Translations under genes and position numbers: made by a program
Shown: piece after piece, positions 1 through 7,244 of the stretch
Layout: every line of letters starts with the position of its first letter
Numbering within the stretch: the stretch's first letter is position 1
The notes under the pieces: generated by a model
Databases searched by the model: none
The model's input: only the letters and a program-made list of their open reading frames with translations
Told to the model about the DNA's origin: nothing
Assembly (NCBI GenBank): GCA_964508865.1
Contig: CAZDVP010000004.1
Coordinates: 1-48,131 of the forward strand
Direction of reading: 5' to 3'
DNA from: UBA3263 sp964508865
GTDB lineage: Bacteria > Bacteroidota > Bacteroidia > Bacteroidales > Muribaculaceae
Length of the DNA: 48,131 bases

Positions 1-1360
1 TGCAGAAGTGGGAGAAGATGTGGGTGAGGAGGTCGGGGGAGGTGATGGGGGAGGTTATGGAGGCGAGGTGGGCGGCGGTTTCGCGGAGGTCTTGGGCGAG
101 GAGGTCGCCGGGGAGGTTTGTGCGGAGGCCTTGGATGGCGCGGTCGATGGCTTGGGCGGCGAGGGTGAGGGCCTGATAGTGGCGGGCGTTGGTGACTGTC
201 AGGTCAGGGGTTAGGTCGGCTGGTAGGGCGAGTTGGCTGAGGGTGTCGGTTAGGGGCTGGAGTGAGGGGTCGTTGAGGGCGGAGAGGGTGATTGTTGCGT
301 CGACCCGTTCGGGGAGGTCGGGCAGGGGGGCGCCGGTGTCGGCTTTGTTGACTGCGGCGATGAGTTTTGTTTGGGGTTGGAGGTTGCCGTGGATTGCAGT
401 CCAGGTTTGGGTTATGCCGCGGGGGTCGGCGGGGTCGATGACCCAAAGGACTATGGCTGCGGCTGCGGCTGATTTGAGGGAGCGGTCGATGCCGATGTTT
501 TCAATGGGGTCGGCGGTTGTGCGTAGGCCGGCGGTGTCGATGAAGCGGAAGAGGGTGCCGTTGATTTCAACGGTGTCTTCGATTATGTCGCGTGTGGTTC
601 CGTGGATGTCGGAAACTATGGCTTTGTCTTCGCCGAGGAGTCGGTTGAGTATGGTTGATTTGCCGGCGTTTGTGGCTCCGACAATGGCCACGGGGATGCC
701 GTCTTTGATGGCTTGGCCGGTGGAGAAGGAGTTGGCGAGGGCAGTTACTTGGGTGTGGATTTCGGTTGCGAGTTGGAGCAGGCGTTGGCGGTCGGCGAAT
801 TCGACGTCTTCTTCGGGGAAGTCGAGTTCGAGTTCAACGAGTGCCGAGAGTTCGAGGAGCCGGGAGCGGAGTTGGTCAAGGCGGCGGGAATAGTGGCCGC
901 GCAGGTGGGATAGGGCAACGCGCTGGGCGGCGCGGGAGGAGGCGGCAATCATGTCGCCGACGGCTTCGGCTTCGGCCATGTCGAGGCGGCCGTTGATGAG
1001 GGCACGGCGGGTGAATTCGCCGGGCTGGGCAAGGGTTGCACCCTGGCGGATGAGGAGGTTGATGAGTTGGCGCTGTATCCAGCGTGAGCCGTGGACGGTT
1101 ATTTCAACGGTGTTTTCGCCGGTGAAGGATCGTGGGGCGCGATAGAGGGTTGCAACGGCGGTGTCGAGGGGGAGGTTTGAGTCGTCGGGGTCGATGATGG
1201 TTCCGAGGTGGACGGTGTGGGAGGGGAGGTCGGGCAGCGATTTGCCTTGCCAGATGCGGTTGGCTATTTCAAAGGCCCGGGGGCCGGAGAGGCGCGCGGT
1301 TGCAATGCCGCCGGTTCCGGGCGGGGTTGATATGGCGCAAATGGTTGAGTCGGGGAGCAT
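1..1360 (-). CDS. mnmE: tRNA modification GTPase MnmE (3' end cut by window edge)
   Basis: MnmE works with MnmG to place the (carboxymethyl)aminomethyl group on the wobble uridine of certain tRNAs, in the cytoplasm. The 453 visible residues begin MLPDSTICAISTPPGTGG, the usual folate-binding N-terminal domain start. A central helical domain follows, with an inserted Ras-like G domain: P-loop VGATNAGKST, DTAGLR and NKAD can all be read. The last visible residues are HIFSHFC, so only the terminal IGK expected after the conserved cysteine lies outside the window; length fits the family (about 450-465). The ATG shares one base with the stop of the upstream nuclease gene (TAATG), which suggests translational coupling. 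The plus strand here is very G-rich (34 G and 2 C in the first 60 bases), so the coding strand is C-rich with many C-ending codons. Identification is secure. Confidence 0.95.
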   Translation of the reverse strand, partial: MLPDSTICAISTPPGTGGIATARLSGPRAFEIANRIWQGKSLPDLPSHTVHLGTIIDPDDSNLPLDTAVATLYRAPRSFTGENTVEITVHGSRWIQRQLINLLIRQGATLAQPGEFTRRALINGRLDMAEAEAVGDMIAASSRAAQRVALSHLRGHYSRRLDQLRSRLLELSALVELELDFPEEDVEFADRQRLLQLATEIHTQVTALANSFSTGQAIKDGIPVAIVGATNAGKSTILNRLLGEDKAIVSDIHGTTRDIIEDTVEINGTLFRFIDTAGLRTTADPIENIGIDRSLKSAAAAAIVLWVIDPADPRGITQTWTAIHGNLQPQTKLIAAVNKADTGAPLPDLPERVDATITLSALNDPSLQPLTDTLSQLALPADLTPDLTVTNARHYQALTLAAQAIDRAIQGLRTNLPGDLLAQDLRETAAHLASITSPITSPDLLTHIFSHFC

Positions 1361-2184
1361 TATTTGAGTGTTGACCAGTAGTGGAAACGGTTTTGCGATT
1401 CGATGATGTTTTCGAGGGAATCGGGTAGGGCGCTGAAGAAGTCGAGGCCGGTGGCGGCTTCGACGCTGTCGACGCTGACGGCGGTTGCCTGCAGTCCGCC
1501 TTCAACGCGGCCGTTGGGCATTATGAAGCCGATTGCGCGAGGCGGATTTGCGTAGGGGGAGAGGATTACTTTGAAGAATGCGTTGGGCACTGCAACTTGG
1601 TTCTTTCCGATGAATTCGGTCGGCGCGGGGTTGAGGACCGGGCCGCAGATAATGATGATGGCTGAGTCAATCCGGGCCCAGGTCCGGCATTTTTCTTCGA
1701 GTTTTTTCCAGGCACCGCTGTTGAGGCTGTGGCTCTGAGGGGCAATGTTGGTCATCAGGAAGCATTGGCTCATTGCCTGAGGGCTGAATTTCATGTCGGC
1801 GGCCGGGGCCATGTGTCCGCGGTCGTAGCCTGAGCCGGTGTAGTCGCGCGATTCTGCGCAGCCTTCAACGTTGGGGTCGGAAGCGAAGCCTGAGCGTTTT
1901 TCGGTGCCTTGGGTTTCTGAGGCGGTAAGCTCCCAGGCAACTACGTTCGGTATATGGAGCTCCGGATTGAAGTAGAGCTCGAAGTTGTCGTAGGTAATCT
2001 TTGTGCCTTCAGCGCCTTTGACCTCCATTAGGGCGCGGGTCGACGGTAGGCCGGAGGACGTGACTTCGCCGGCGGATGCAATCTGGCTGTAGGCAATGAA
2101 GATGCAGTAAACCAGAAGCCCGGCCACGGCTATGAGCAGCAGTGTCCGGGTCCATGAGAGGGTGTCGCGATAGGGGCGCGCCAT
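1360..2184 (-). CDS. DNA/RNA non-specific endonuclease (NUC family), membrane-anchored
   Basis: This 274-residue protein belongs to the NUC/Serratia-type nuclease family of beta-beta-alpha-metal enzymes that cut DNA and RNA. The signature DRGHMAPAADM contains the general-base histidine, and TNIAPQSHSLNSGAWKKLE contains the metal-binding asparagine region. An N-terminal hydrophobic stretch (about residues 12-29) follows a short charged segment, so the protein is probably tethered to the inner membrane with the nuclease domain in the periplasm, or exported. The ATG shares one base with the stop of the preceding gene (TGATG at 2184), and its own stop overlaps the mnmE start. It is the third nuclease in this operon, after the two endonuclease I genes. 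The family is clear; substrate and exact location are inference. Confidence 0.9.
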   Translation of the reverse strand: MARPYRDTLSWTRTLLLIAVAGLLVYCIFIAYSQIASAGEVTSSGLPSTRALMEVKGAEGTKITYDNFELYFNPELHIPNVVAWELTASETQGTEKRSGFASDPNVEGCAESRDYTGSGYDRGHMAPAADMKFSPQAMSQCFLMTNIAPQSHSLNSGAWKKLEEKCRTWARIDSAIIIICGPVLNPAPTEFIGKNQVAVPNAFFKVILSPYANPPRAIGFIMPNGRVEGGLQATAVSVDSVEAATGLDFFSALPDSLENIIESQNRFHYWSTLK

Positions 2185-2465
2185 CAGAATGTGAATTTTT
2201 CGAGTTTGAGCGGGCCGGTGATTTCCTCGATAGCGGCAACGAGGCGAATGAAGTGTTCGGATGCGGCGTGGTTGGCCAGAGCGTTTTCGTCGGCCCAGGT
2301 TTCGCAGAACATAAAGTTCTGGCCATTGGTTTCGGAGACAAAGAAATCGTAGGCAACGCAGCCTTTTTCCTTGCGCGAGAGTTTAACGAGTTCGGCTGCG
2401 GCGGCAATGAGTTCGCCGCGGTGAGTGCCTGCTTCGAGGCGTGCAAAAGCGTTGAGTCTGATCAT
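2184..2465 (-). CDS. Antibiotic biosynthesis monooxygenase (ABM) fold protein, putative quinol monooxygenase
   Basis: A 93-residue protein beginning MIRLNAFARLEAG, with the compact ferredoxin-like ABM fold pattern seen in YgiN-like proteins: a first strand, a helix with AAAAELVKLSRKEKGCVAYD, then the strand FMFCETWADENALANHAASEHF. YgiN-type proteins oxidise quinols or sit in small-molecule stress responses, but the family is functionally mixed and no substrate can be read here. The ATG lies eight bases after the mrp stop and the TGA shares one base with the next start, so it is co-translated with neighbours. No signal peptide is visible, so it is probably cytoplasmic. Confidence 0.82.
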   Translation of the reverse strand: MIRLNAFARLEAGTHRGELIAAAAELVKLSRKEKGCVAYDFFVSETNGQNFMFCETWADENALANHAASEHFIRLVAAIEEITGPLKLEKFTF

Positions 2466-2473
2466 GGTTATGT

Positions 2474-3589
2474 TTATTTGTGGGTTTCGACTTTTTGGGT
2501 AGGGGGGAGGGTTGAGTTGCGCCGGTCAATTGCGCTTACAACTTCGTTGGCGAGGTCGATGAAGGCAATGCCTTCGATGCTGTCGGCCAGGGCGATTGGT
2601 TCGCCGGCATCAGCCTGACGGCAGATGTCTTCAACCAGCGGAATCTGCCCAAGGAGCTTAACGTTGAGCTCCTCGGCCAGGCGCTTGGCGCCTTCTTGGC
2701 CGAACAGGTAATATTTTTCGTCGGGGTGGCGCAGCGGGGTGAACCAGGCCATGTTTTCAACGAGGCCAAGCACGGGCACGTTGACTTTATCGTCCATGAA
2801 CATAGCTATGCCTTTGCGGGCATCGGCCAGGGCGACTTCCTGAGGCGTCGAAACGACGACTACGCCTGTCAGGCCGAGCGTCTGCACCAGAGTCAGGTGA
2901 ATGTCGGAGGTGCCCGGAGGCATATCAATCAGGAAGTAATCGAGTTCGCCCCAGTCGGCCTGGGTTATGAGCTGATTCAGGGCGTTGGACGCCATTGAGC
3001 CGCGCCAGAGCACCGGCTTGTTGCGGTCGACCATAAAGCCGATTGAAAGGATTTTAACGCCGTAGCGCTCAGCGGGAATGATGAGGTCGCGGTCGTCGAC
3101 GGTGCGCATATAGAGCTGCTCATCTTCCACGCCAAACATTTTCGGCACCGACGGCCCGAAGATGTCGGCATCGAGCAGTCCGACCTTGAAACCGCGGCGA
3201 GCCAGGGCAACGGCGAGGTTGGCTGCCACGGTGCTCTTGCCGACGCCGCCTTTGCCGGAGCTGACGCCAATAATGTTTTTAACGCCCGGAAGAACCGGCA
3301 CAGGTTTCGGAGCCTGAGGCCGGGGAGCAGATACGGCAATGTTGCCCTTGATGTCAACGTCGGGGGCCACATAGGTCAAAATGGCCGTTTCGGCGCTTTT
3401 CACCACTGATTTGATAAACGGGTCGGTTGACTTAGGGAATATGAGGGTGAAGGAAACTTTGCGGCCATCGATGCGGATATCGTCGGCCACCATTCCGAGT
3501 TCAACGATGTTTTTGCCGTTGCCGGGATAGCGAACGGTTTTCAGGGCGTCGAGAATGAGGTTAGGATAGAGCTGTTGAGTCGGTTCCAT
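2474..3589 (-). CDS. mrp: Mrp/NBP35-type iron-sulfur cluster carrier ATPase
   Basis: A cytoplasmic P-loop ATPase of the Mrp/ApbC family, proposed to carry iron-sulfur clusters to target proteins. An N-terminal MIP18/DUF59 domain (about residues 1-85) is followed by the deviant Walker A motif GKGGVGKST, then DADIFGPSVP and DMPPGTSD, all typical of the family. The start chosen is the ATG of MEPTQQLYPNLILDAL, giving 371 residues and a 29-base overlap with the end of trmB; an ATG 13 codons further upstream is possible but adds a sequence without family resemblance. The two-cysteine motif that many Mrp proteins have near the C terminus is absent: after VENMAW comes FTPLRHPDEKYYLFG, with no cysteines. 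Other Bacteroidota members are, as far as I recall, similar. Cluster binding by this copy is therefore uncertain. Confidence 0.92.
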   Translation of the reverse strand: MEPTQQLYPNLILDALKTVRYPGNGKNIVELGMVADDIRIDGRKVSFTLIFPKSTDPFIKSVVKSAETAILTYVAPDVDIKGNIAVSAPRPQAPKPVPVLPGVKNIIGVSSGKGGVGKSTVAANLAVALARRGFKVGLLDADIFGPSVPKMFGVEDEQLYMRTVDDRDLIIPAERYGVKILSIGFMVDRNKPVLWRGSMASNALNQLITQADWGELDYFLIDMPPGTSDIHLTLVQTLGLTGVVVVSTPQEVALADARKGIAMFMDDKVNVPVLGLVENMAWFTPLRHPDEKYYLFGQEGAKRLAEELNVKLLGQIPLVEDICRQADAGEPIALADSIEGIAFIDLANEVVSAIDRRNSTLPPTQKVETHK

Positions 3590-4334
3590 TGTCGTTATAA
3601 TTGCGGCCGTAGCTGCGATATGAGTCAAATTCTATGTCGGAAGCATCGGGTTCCTGAAGCTGCTGATTTTCCGGGAGTTGGAATGCCAGGTATTTTATTG
3701 TCAGTCCGCGCGATAGCCATTGCTTTTCGTAGTGGGTGCGGATGTTCAGAATGCGGTCAACTCCCTGGGGATTGGCGTAGAGGTCGTCGGTGCGCTTGAT
3801 AACCGGCAGGTTGTTCAGGTCAATGAGCCGCGACGTGTACTCATAGAGAAACGGACTGTCGGTTTTCAGATTAACAATGCCCCCCGGGGCGAGAATCTGC
3901 CTGTACATGTCGAGGAAGTTAGTTGCAGTCAGGCGCTTGCGAACTTTTTTCATCTGCGGGTCGGGGAATGTTATCCATATTTCCGCAACCTCGCCGGGCG
4001 CGAAAAATTGGCTGAGCAGCTCAATGTTGGTCCGCAGGAAGCCAACGTTTTCCATGCCGGCAAGGTGGGCCTCCTTTGCGCCGGCCCACATTCGTGCCCC
4101 CTTGATATCAATTCCTATGAAGTTGCGTTCGGGGAACTCCTTGGCCAGGCCTACGGTGTATTCCCCGCGACCGCAGCCGAGTTCGAGAACAATGGGGTTG
4201 CTATTGTTGAAGAACTCTTCATGCCAATGGCCGCGCATAGGAAAGCCGTCGGCCTGCAGTTTGCCGAAGGGCACCTGAAGCACCCGCGGAAACTGCTCCA
4301 TTTCGGCGAATTTGCGAAGTTTATTCTTGCCCAT
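3561..4334 (-). CDS. trmB: tRNA (guanine-N7-)-methyltransferase
   Basis: TrmB methylates N7 of guanosine 46 in the variable loop of tRNAs, using S-adenosylmethionine. The 257-residue product has the methyltransferase motif I VLELGCGRGEYTVGLA, the motif FIGIDIKGARMW, and the family hallmark ITFPDPQMKKVRKRL that forms part of the active site. The C-terminal tail beyond the conserved SYRSYGRNYND is short and variable. Its ATG shares one base with the TGA of the leucine-rich repeat gene (TGATG), and its 3' end overlaps the mrp start. A housekeeping tRNA enzyme thus sits between secreted-protein genes and mnmE, another tRNA modification gene, in one transcript. Confidence 0.95.
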   Translation of the reverse strand: MGKNKLRKFAEMEQFPRVLQVPFGKLQADGFPMRGHWHEEFFNNSNPIVLELGCGRGEYTVGLAKEFPERNFIGIDIKGARMWAGAKEAHLAGMENVGFLRTNIELLSQFFAPGEVAEIWITFPDPQMKKVRKRLTATNFLDMYRQILAPGGIVNLKTDSPFLYEYTSRLIDLNNLPVIKRTDDLYANPQGVDRILNIRTHYEKQWLSRGLTIKYLAFQLPENQQLQEPDASDIEFDSYRSYGRNYNDNGTDSTALS

Positions 4335-5536
4335 CAGAATGCGATTTTTGCGGCTCCGATTTCTGAAACAACCAGATAGACACCCGAAGGCCAGCCGCCA
4401 ACGGTTATGTCAACGCTGTTTTTGGCTTTGGTCGAGAGCATGCGGCGACCCGATGCGTTGAAGATTGCAACGTTGCCCAGCTCCTTGCCGCCGGCCGAGA
4501 TGTGGAGAACGCCATCACGAACGCCGACAACCATGCTGTCGGTACCGACGGTTGAGGGAATGGTGCGGGTCGACGATTGCGACATTATGTTGAAATTCTG
4601 CCACTGGGGTGCGTCGCGATATTCCTGCTCGCGCCCGTCGGGGGTAATCAGCATGACTTTTGGCTGGTCAACGCTGACCCAAACATCGTTGCCCAGTTCG
4701 GGAACGGTTGCAACATCGACAACGTTAATGCTTTGCAGGCCTGTCATCAGGCCCATGGCGTTGTCGCCAAGATAATTCATTCCTTCAGGGAGGATTAGGG
4801 CCGAAATTTTGTTTGCACCATATAGCGCGCCCTGAGTCAGTTCGGTCAGTCCGGCGGGGAGTACGAGAGTTGTCACGCCGTTGCATTCAGCAAAAGCCCA
4901 TGGGCCGATTTCTGAACATTCGGTCAGGGCCGACAGGCTAACATTGGTCAGACCGCCGCAGGCTTCAAAGAGGCCTTCGGGCACTATTTCGAGCGAAGCG
5001 GCAATGCTGACCGTTGAAAGCTTCGGGCAGTAGGCAAACGCGCGCGCGCCGATTTCTGTCACGCTCTCAGGAATGCTTACGCTCTGGAGCGACTCGCAAC
5101 GCATGGCTGCATAAGAGCCGATTGAAGTTACGGTTGCGGGTACGTTCAGCTCCGTTATGCCCGAACCGGAGAGCGAGCCTTTTCCGATAATTTTCAGATT
5201 GGTGGGCAGAGTGACCGAGCTCAATTTGGTCAGTCCGGTCAGTGCGTAGTCGGGCAGAGCGTTGGCCGGCGATGAGGTCGCACCGGTGTAGGGGAGGGCT
5301 TCACCGGCATATTCCGTAATGGTTACGCCGGCAATATTCAGCGACTCCAGGCTGCCGAGGTTGTCGAGAATGTAGCTGAAATCGGCTGCGTTCATCGAGC
5401 CGGAAATTGTGAGGCTCTTTTCGGCGGCATCGATGCCGGCCTGAGCCAGTTGGCCGGCCTTAAGGTTGCTGATGTCGGCTGCGCCGGCCGAAGCCGTAAT
5501 GCCGAGCGCAAGAAATGCCGTTAGGTGATATTTCAT
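4334..5536 (-). CDS. Secreted BspA-type leucine-rich repeat protein with T9SS sorting domain
   Basis: A 400-residue exported protein. Residues 1-19 (MKYHLTAFLALGITASAGA) form a signal peptide. From about residue 60 to 275 there are tandem BspA-type (LRR_5) leucine-rich repeats with units such as VTEIGARAFAYCPKLSTVSI, known from surface proteins of oral and gut Bacteroidota and often involved in adhesion. The end (VAIFNASGRRML followed later by GVYLVV) matches a type A T9SS C-terminal domain. It starts seven bases after the stop of an endonuclease I gene and overlaps trmB by one base. It is predicted to cross the outer membrane by T9SS; its ligand cannot be inferred. Confidence 0.88.
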   Translation of the reverse strand: MKYHLTAFLALGITASAGAADISNLKAGQLAQAGIDAAEKSLTISGSMNAADFSYILDNLGSLESLNIAGVTITEYAGEALPYTGATSSPANALPDYALTGLTKLSSVTLPTNLKIIGKGSLSGSGITELNVPATVTSIGSYAAMRCESLQSVSIPESVTEIGARAFAYCPKLSTVSIAASLEIVPEGLFEACGGLTNVSLSALTECSEIGPWAFAECNGVTTLVLPAGLTELTQGALYGANKISALILPEGMNYLGDNAMGLMTGLQSINVVDVATVPELGNDVWVSVDQPKVMLITPDGREQEYRDAPQWQNFNIMSQSSTRTIPSTVGTDSMVVGVRDGVLHISAGGKELGNVAIFNASGRRMLSTKAKNSVDITVGGWPSGVYLVVSEIGAAKIAF

Positions 5537-5543
5537 AGGGCTG

Positions 5544-7244
5544 TTATTCGTTTTTAACTATCGTTTTTAAGGGAGTAGAGAGCTGGGGAGATGAGATTAT
5601 GTAGGCTCCGGCAGGGAGCTGGATGAGTTGGTTGTTTTCAACGTTTTCAAGCGCCTGCACCAACCGGCCCGAGGGGGTGAAGATGCGGAGCGACGAAATG
5701 GTTTCCGAGCAGGTGATCAGAATAGCCCCGGGAACGTTGCTGACGCCGAGCTTGGCGCTGGTTTCAACTGAGGTGATTCCGGCCGACGAAACGGAAATGG
5801 AGTTGCTCTCAGGCGATTTGAAGCCGAGGCGCACGCTCTGAACCGTGTAGCTTTCGGAGCCGCAGAAATCAGTAATGGTCAGCGAGGGGTCTTCGGCAAT
5901 AAGTTGCTCGGTTTGCGCGCCGCCGCCAATGTAGAGCGTGCGGTTAACCAGCCAGTAGTCAACCACCTCGCCGGGGGCCGGTGTCCAGTTGGCAGTGTAG
6001 CCGGTGGCGGTAATGTCGGTTGCAGGCTCCGCAACCGGAGCGGTGAGCACCGGCTCCGGCAAGCATTCGCCGCGCAGGCCAACACCAACGCTGCCTTCAA
6101 TGCCGGCACCGGAAATCACCAGTCGGGTGGTGTGGCTGCCGAGTTCCTTGGGGGAGTAGCTAACGGTTACCCACTGGCCCTGCGGCGAGTTGGCCACCGA
6201 GGCCGATACCGTGGCCTGGCTTGAACCATCGATTGTGAAATGGGCGGCGCCGTTGGTTTCGGCGTTGTCGTAGATTCGCAGTCGCAGAGAGGCTCCCTTG
6301 GTCAGGTTCTCGCCATGAATGAGCAGCTTGGCTGTTCCGGTCTGGCCCAAAGCCACCTCGCCGAATTCGAGCATACTGCCCTGGGTCGGGTTGATGAGAG
6401 TGGGAATCCCCGAGTCGTAGTTGCCGTCGATGTGGTCGTTAAGAATGAAAGGTTCGCCGCGGTGGCCGCCCCAAATGTATTCCGCCAGTTCCGGGAAGTC
6501 GATAAACGGGTTGCGGTTGTTCTGGAAAGAATAAACTGCCTCGTTGCGGTCAATTTCCTTCTGGCTCACGGGGTCCTGCTCGTTCCATTTAAGCAGCAGG
6601 TTGCGGCTCCAGTTATTGAGGGTGGGATAGGTGTTGTTGTCGACCATAAACAGGTATTTCCACGTAAGGTTCTGATAGCAGGTTACCATGTAGAAATATG
6701 TGCGGGCAAAGTCGCCTTTATATTCGTCGGCGGGCTCGAACACCAGATTTGCACCGCCTCCCTGGCCGGCCACTGCGAAGCCAACGGTGGTTACACCGTT
6801 TTCGAAGTCGATGCGTTTGGTGCGGTCAACTGTTCCGAGCGGATAGTTGCTTTTGGCCATGTTGGCCGCGGCTTCGGAGGGGTAGAGGTGGTTCAGGTCA
6901 ATGTAGGCCGGAGTTTCGGTTGAGCCGCCCCACCAGCTCTTTGGAAACGAGTGCTCGCGGTTCAGTCCGCGGAACGAGGGCGCATAGAACGGAATGTTGC
7001 TATACATGTCCCACCAACGCGAGCTTTCGGGGTAGACGTCGGTTACCTGAAAGTATTGCGGCAGATTATTGTAGGAACTGATCAGGGTGTGGGGATTGAT
7101 AACGTTATGTACGGCAGTTTTCAGCGCAGCTTCGGCCTTGCCGTCGATAGCATTATAGTAACCCTTGGGAATAAGACGGTCGGCAGCCGCTGCGGAGAGA
7201 GCGGTTGCCAACGCCAGGAAAATCAGTTTAACGCGGCTGAGCAT
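5544..7244 (-). CDS. Secreted endonuclease I family protein with T9SS sorting domain (paralogue 1)
   Basis: A 566-residue secreted nuclease. A signal peptide (about residues 1-21) precedes an endonuclease I/EndA-type domain (about 22-265) with NREHSFPKSWWGG (catalytic His98) and DLNHLYPSE, the family's beta-beta-alpha-metal site. A beta-rich module of ASH-like appearance follows (about 285-395), then a fibronectin III-like module (TDITATGYTANW, about 400-490), and a T9SS type A sorting domain at the end (LRIFTPSGRLVQALENV, GAYIIS). EndA enzymes degrade double-stranded DNA, so a likely role is digestion of extracellular DNA for nutrients or biofilm remodelling (inference). The ATG shares one base with the stop of the neighbouring paralogue, which has the same architecture, so the pair arose by tandem duplication. 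Confidence 0.92.
   Translation of the reverse strand: MLSRVKLIFLALATALSAAAADRLIPKGYYNAIDGKAEAALKTAVHNVINPHTLISSYNNLPQYFQVTDVYPESSRWWDMYSNIPFYAPSFRGLNREHSFPKSWWGGSTETPAYIDLNHLYPSEAAANMAKSNYPLGTVDRTKRIDFENGVTTVGFAVAGQGGGANLVFEPADEYKGDFARTYFYMVTCYQNLTWKYLFMVDNNTYPTLNNWSRNLLLKWNEQDPVSQKEIDRNEAVYSFQNNRNPFIDFPELAEYIWGGHRGEPFILNDHIDGNYDSGIPTLINPTQGSMLEFGEVALGQTGTAKLLIHGENLTKGASLRLRIYDNAETNGAAHFTIDGSSQATVSASVANSPQGQWVTVSYSPKELGSHTTRLVISGAGIEGSVGVGLRGECLPEPVLTAPVAEPATDITATGYTANWTPAPGEVVDYWLVNRTLYIGGGAQTEQLIAEDPSLTITDFCGSESYTVQSVRLGFKSPESNSISVSSAGITSVETSAKLGVSNVPGAILITCSETISSLRIFTPSGRLVQALENVENNQLIQLPAGAYIISSPQLSTPLKTIVKNE

Noticed and set aside
189..893. Plus-strand frame of 234 codons at the left end, rich in Arg, Ser and Trp
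   Set aside because: Opposite mnmE, whose GTPase motifs are complete. The composition is that expected of a shadow frame in a G-rich strand.
3590..3628. Upstream ATG for mrp
   Set aside because: Thirteen extra residues without family resemblance and a larger overlap with trmB; the MEPTQQ start fits the domain.
6240..6923. Plus-strand frame of 227 codons opposite endonuclease I paralogue 1
   Set aside because: Antisense to a conserved nuclease domain; no domain or start signal.
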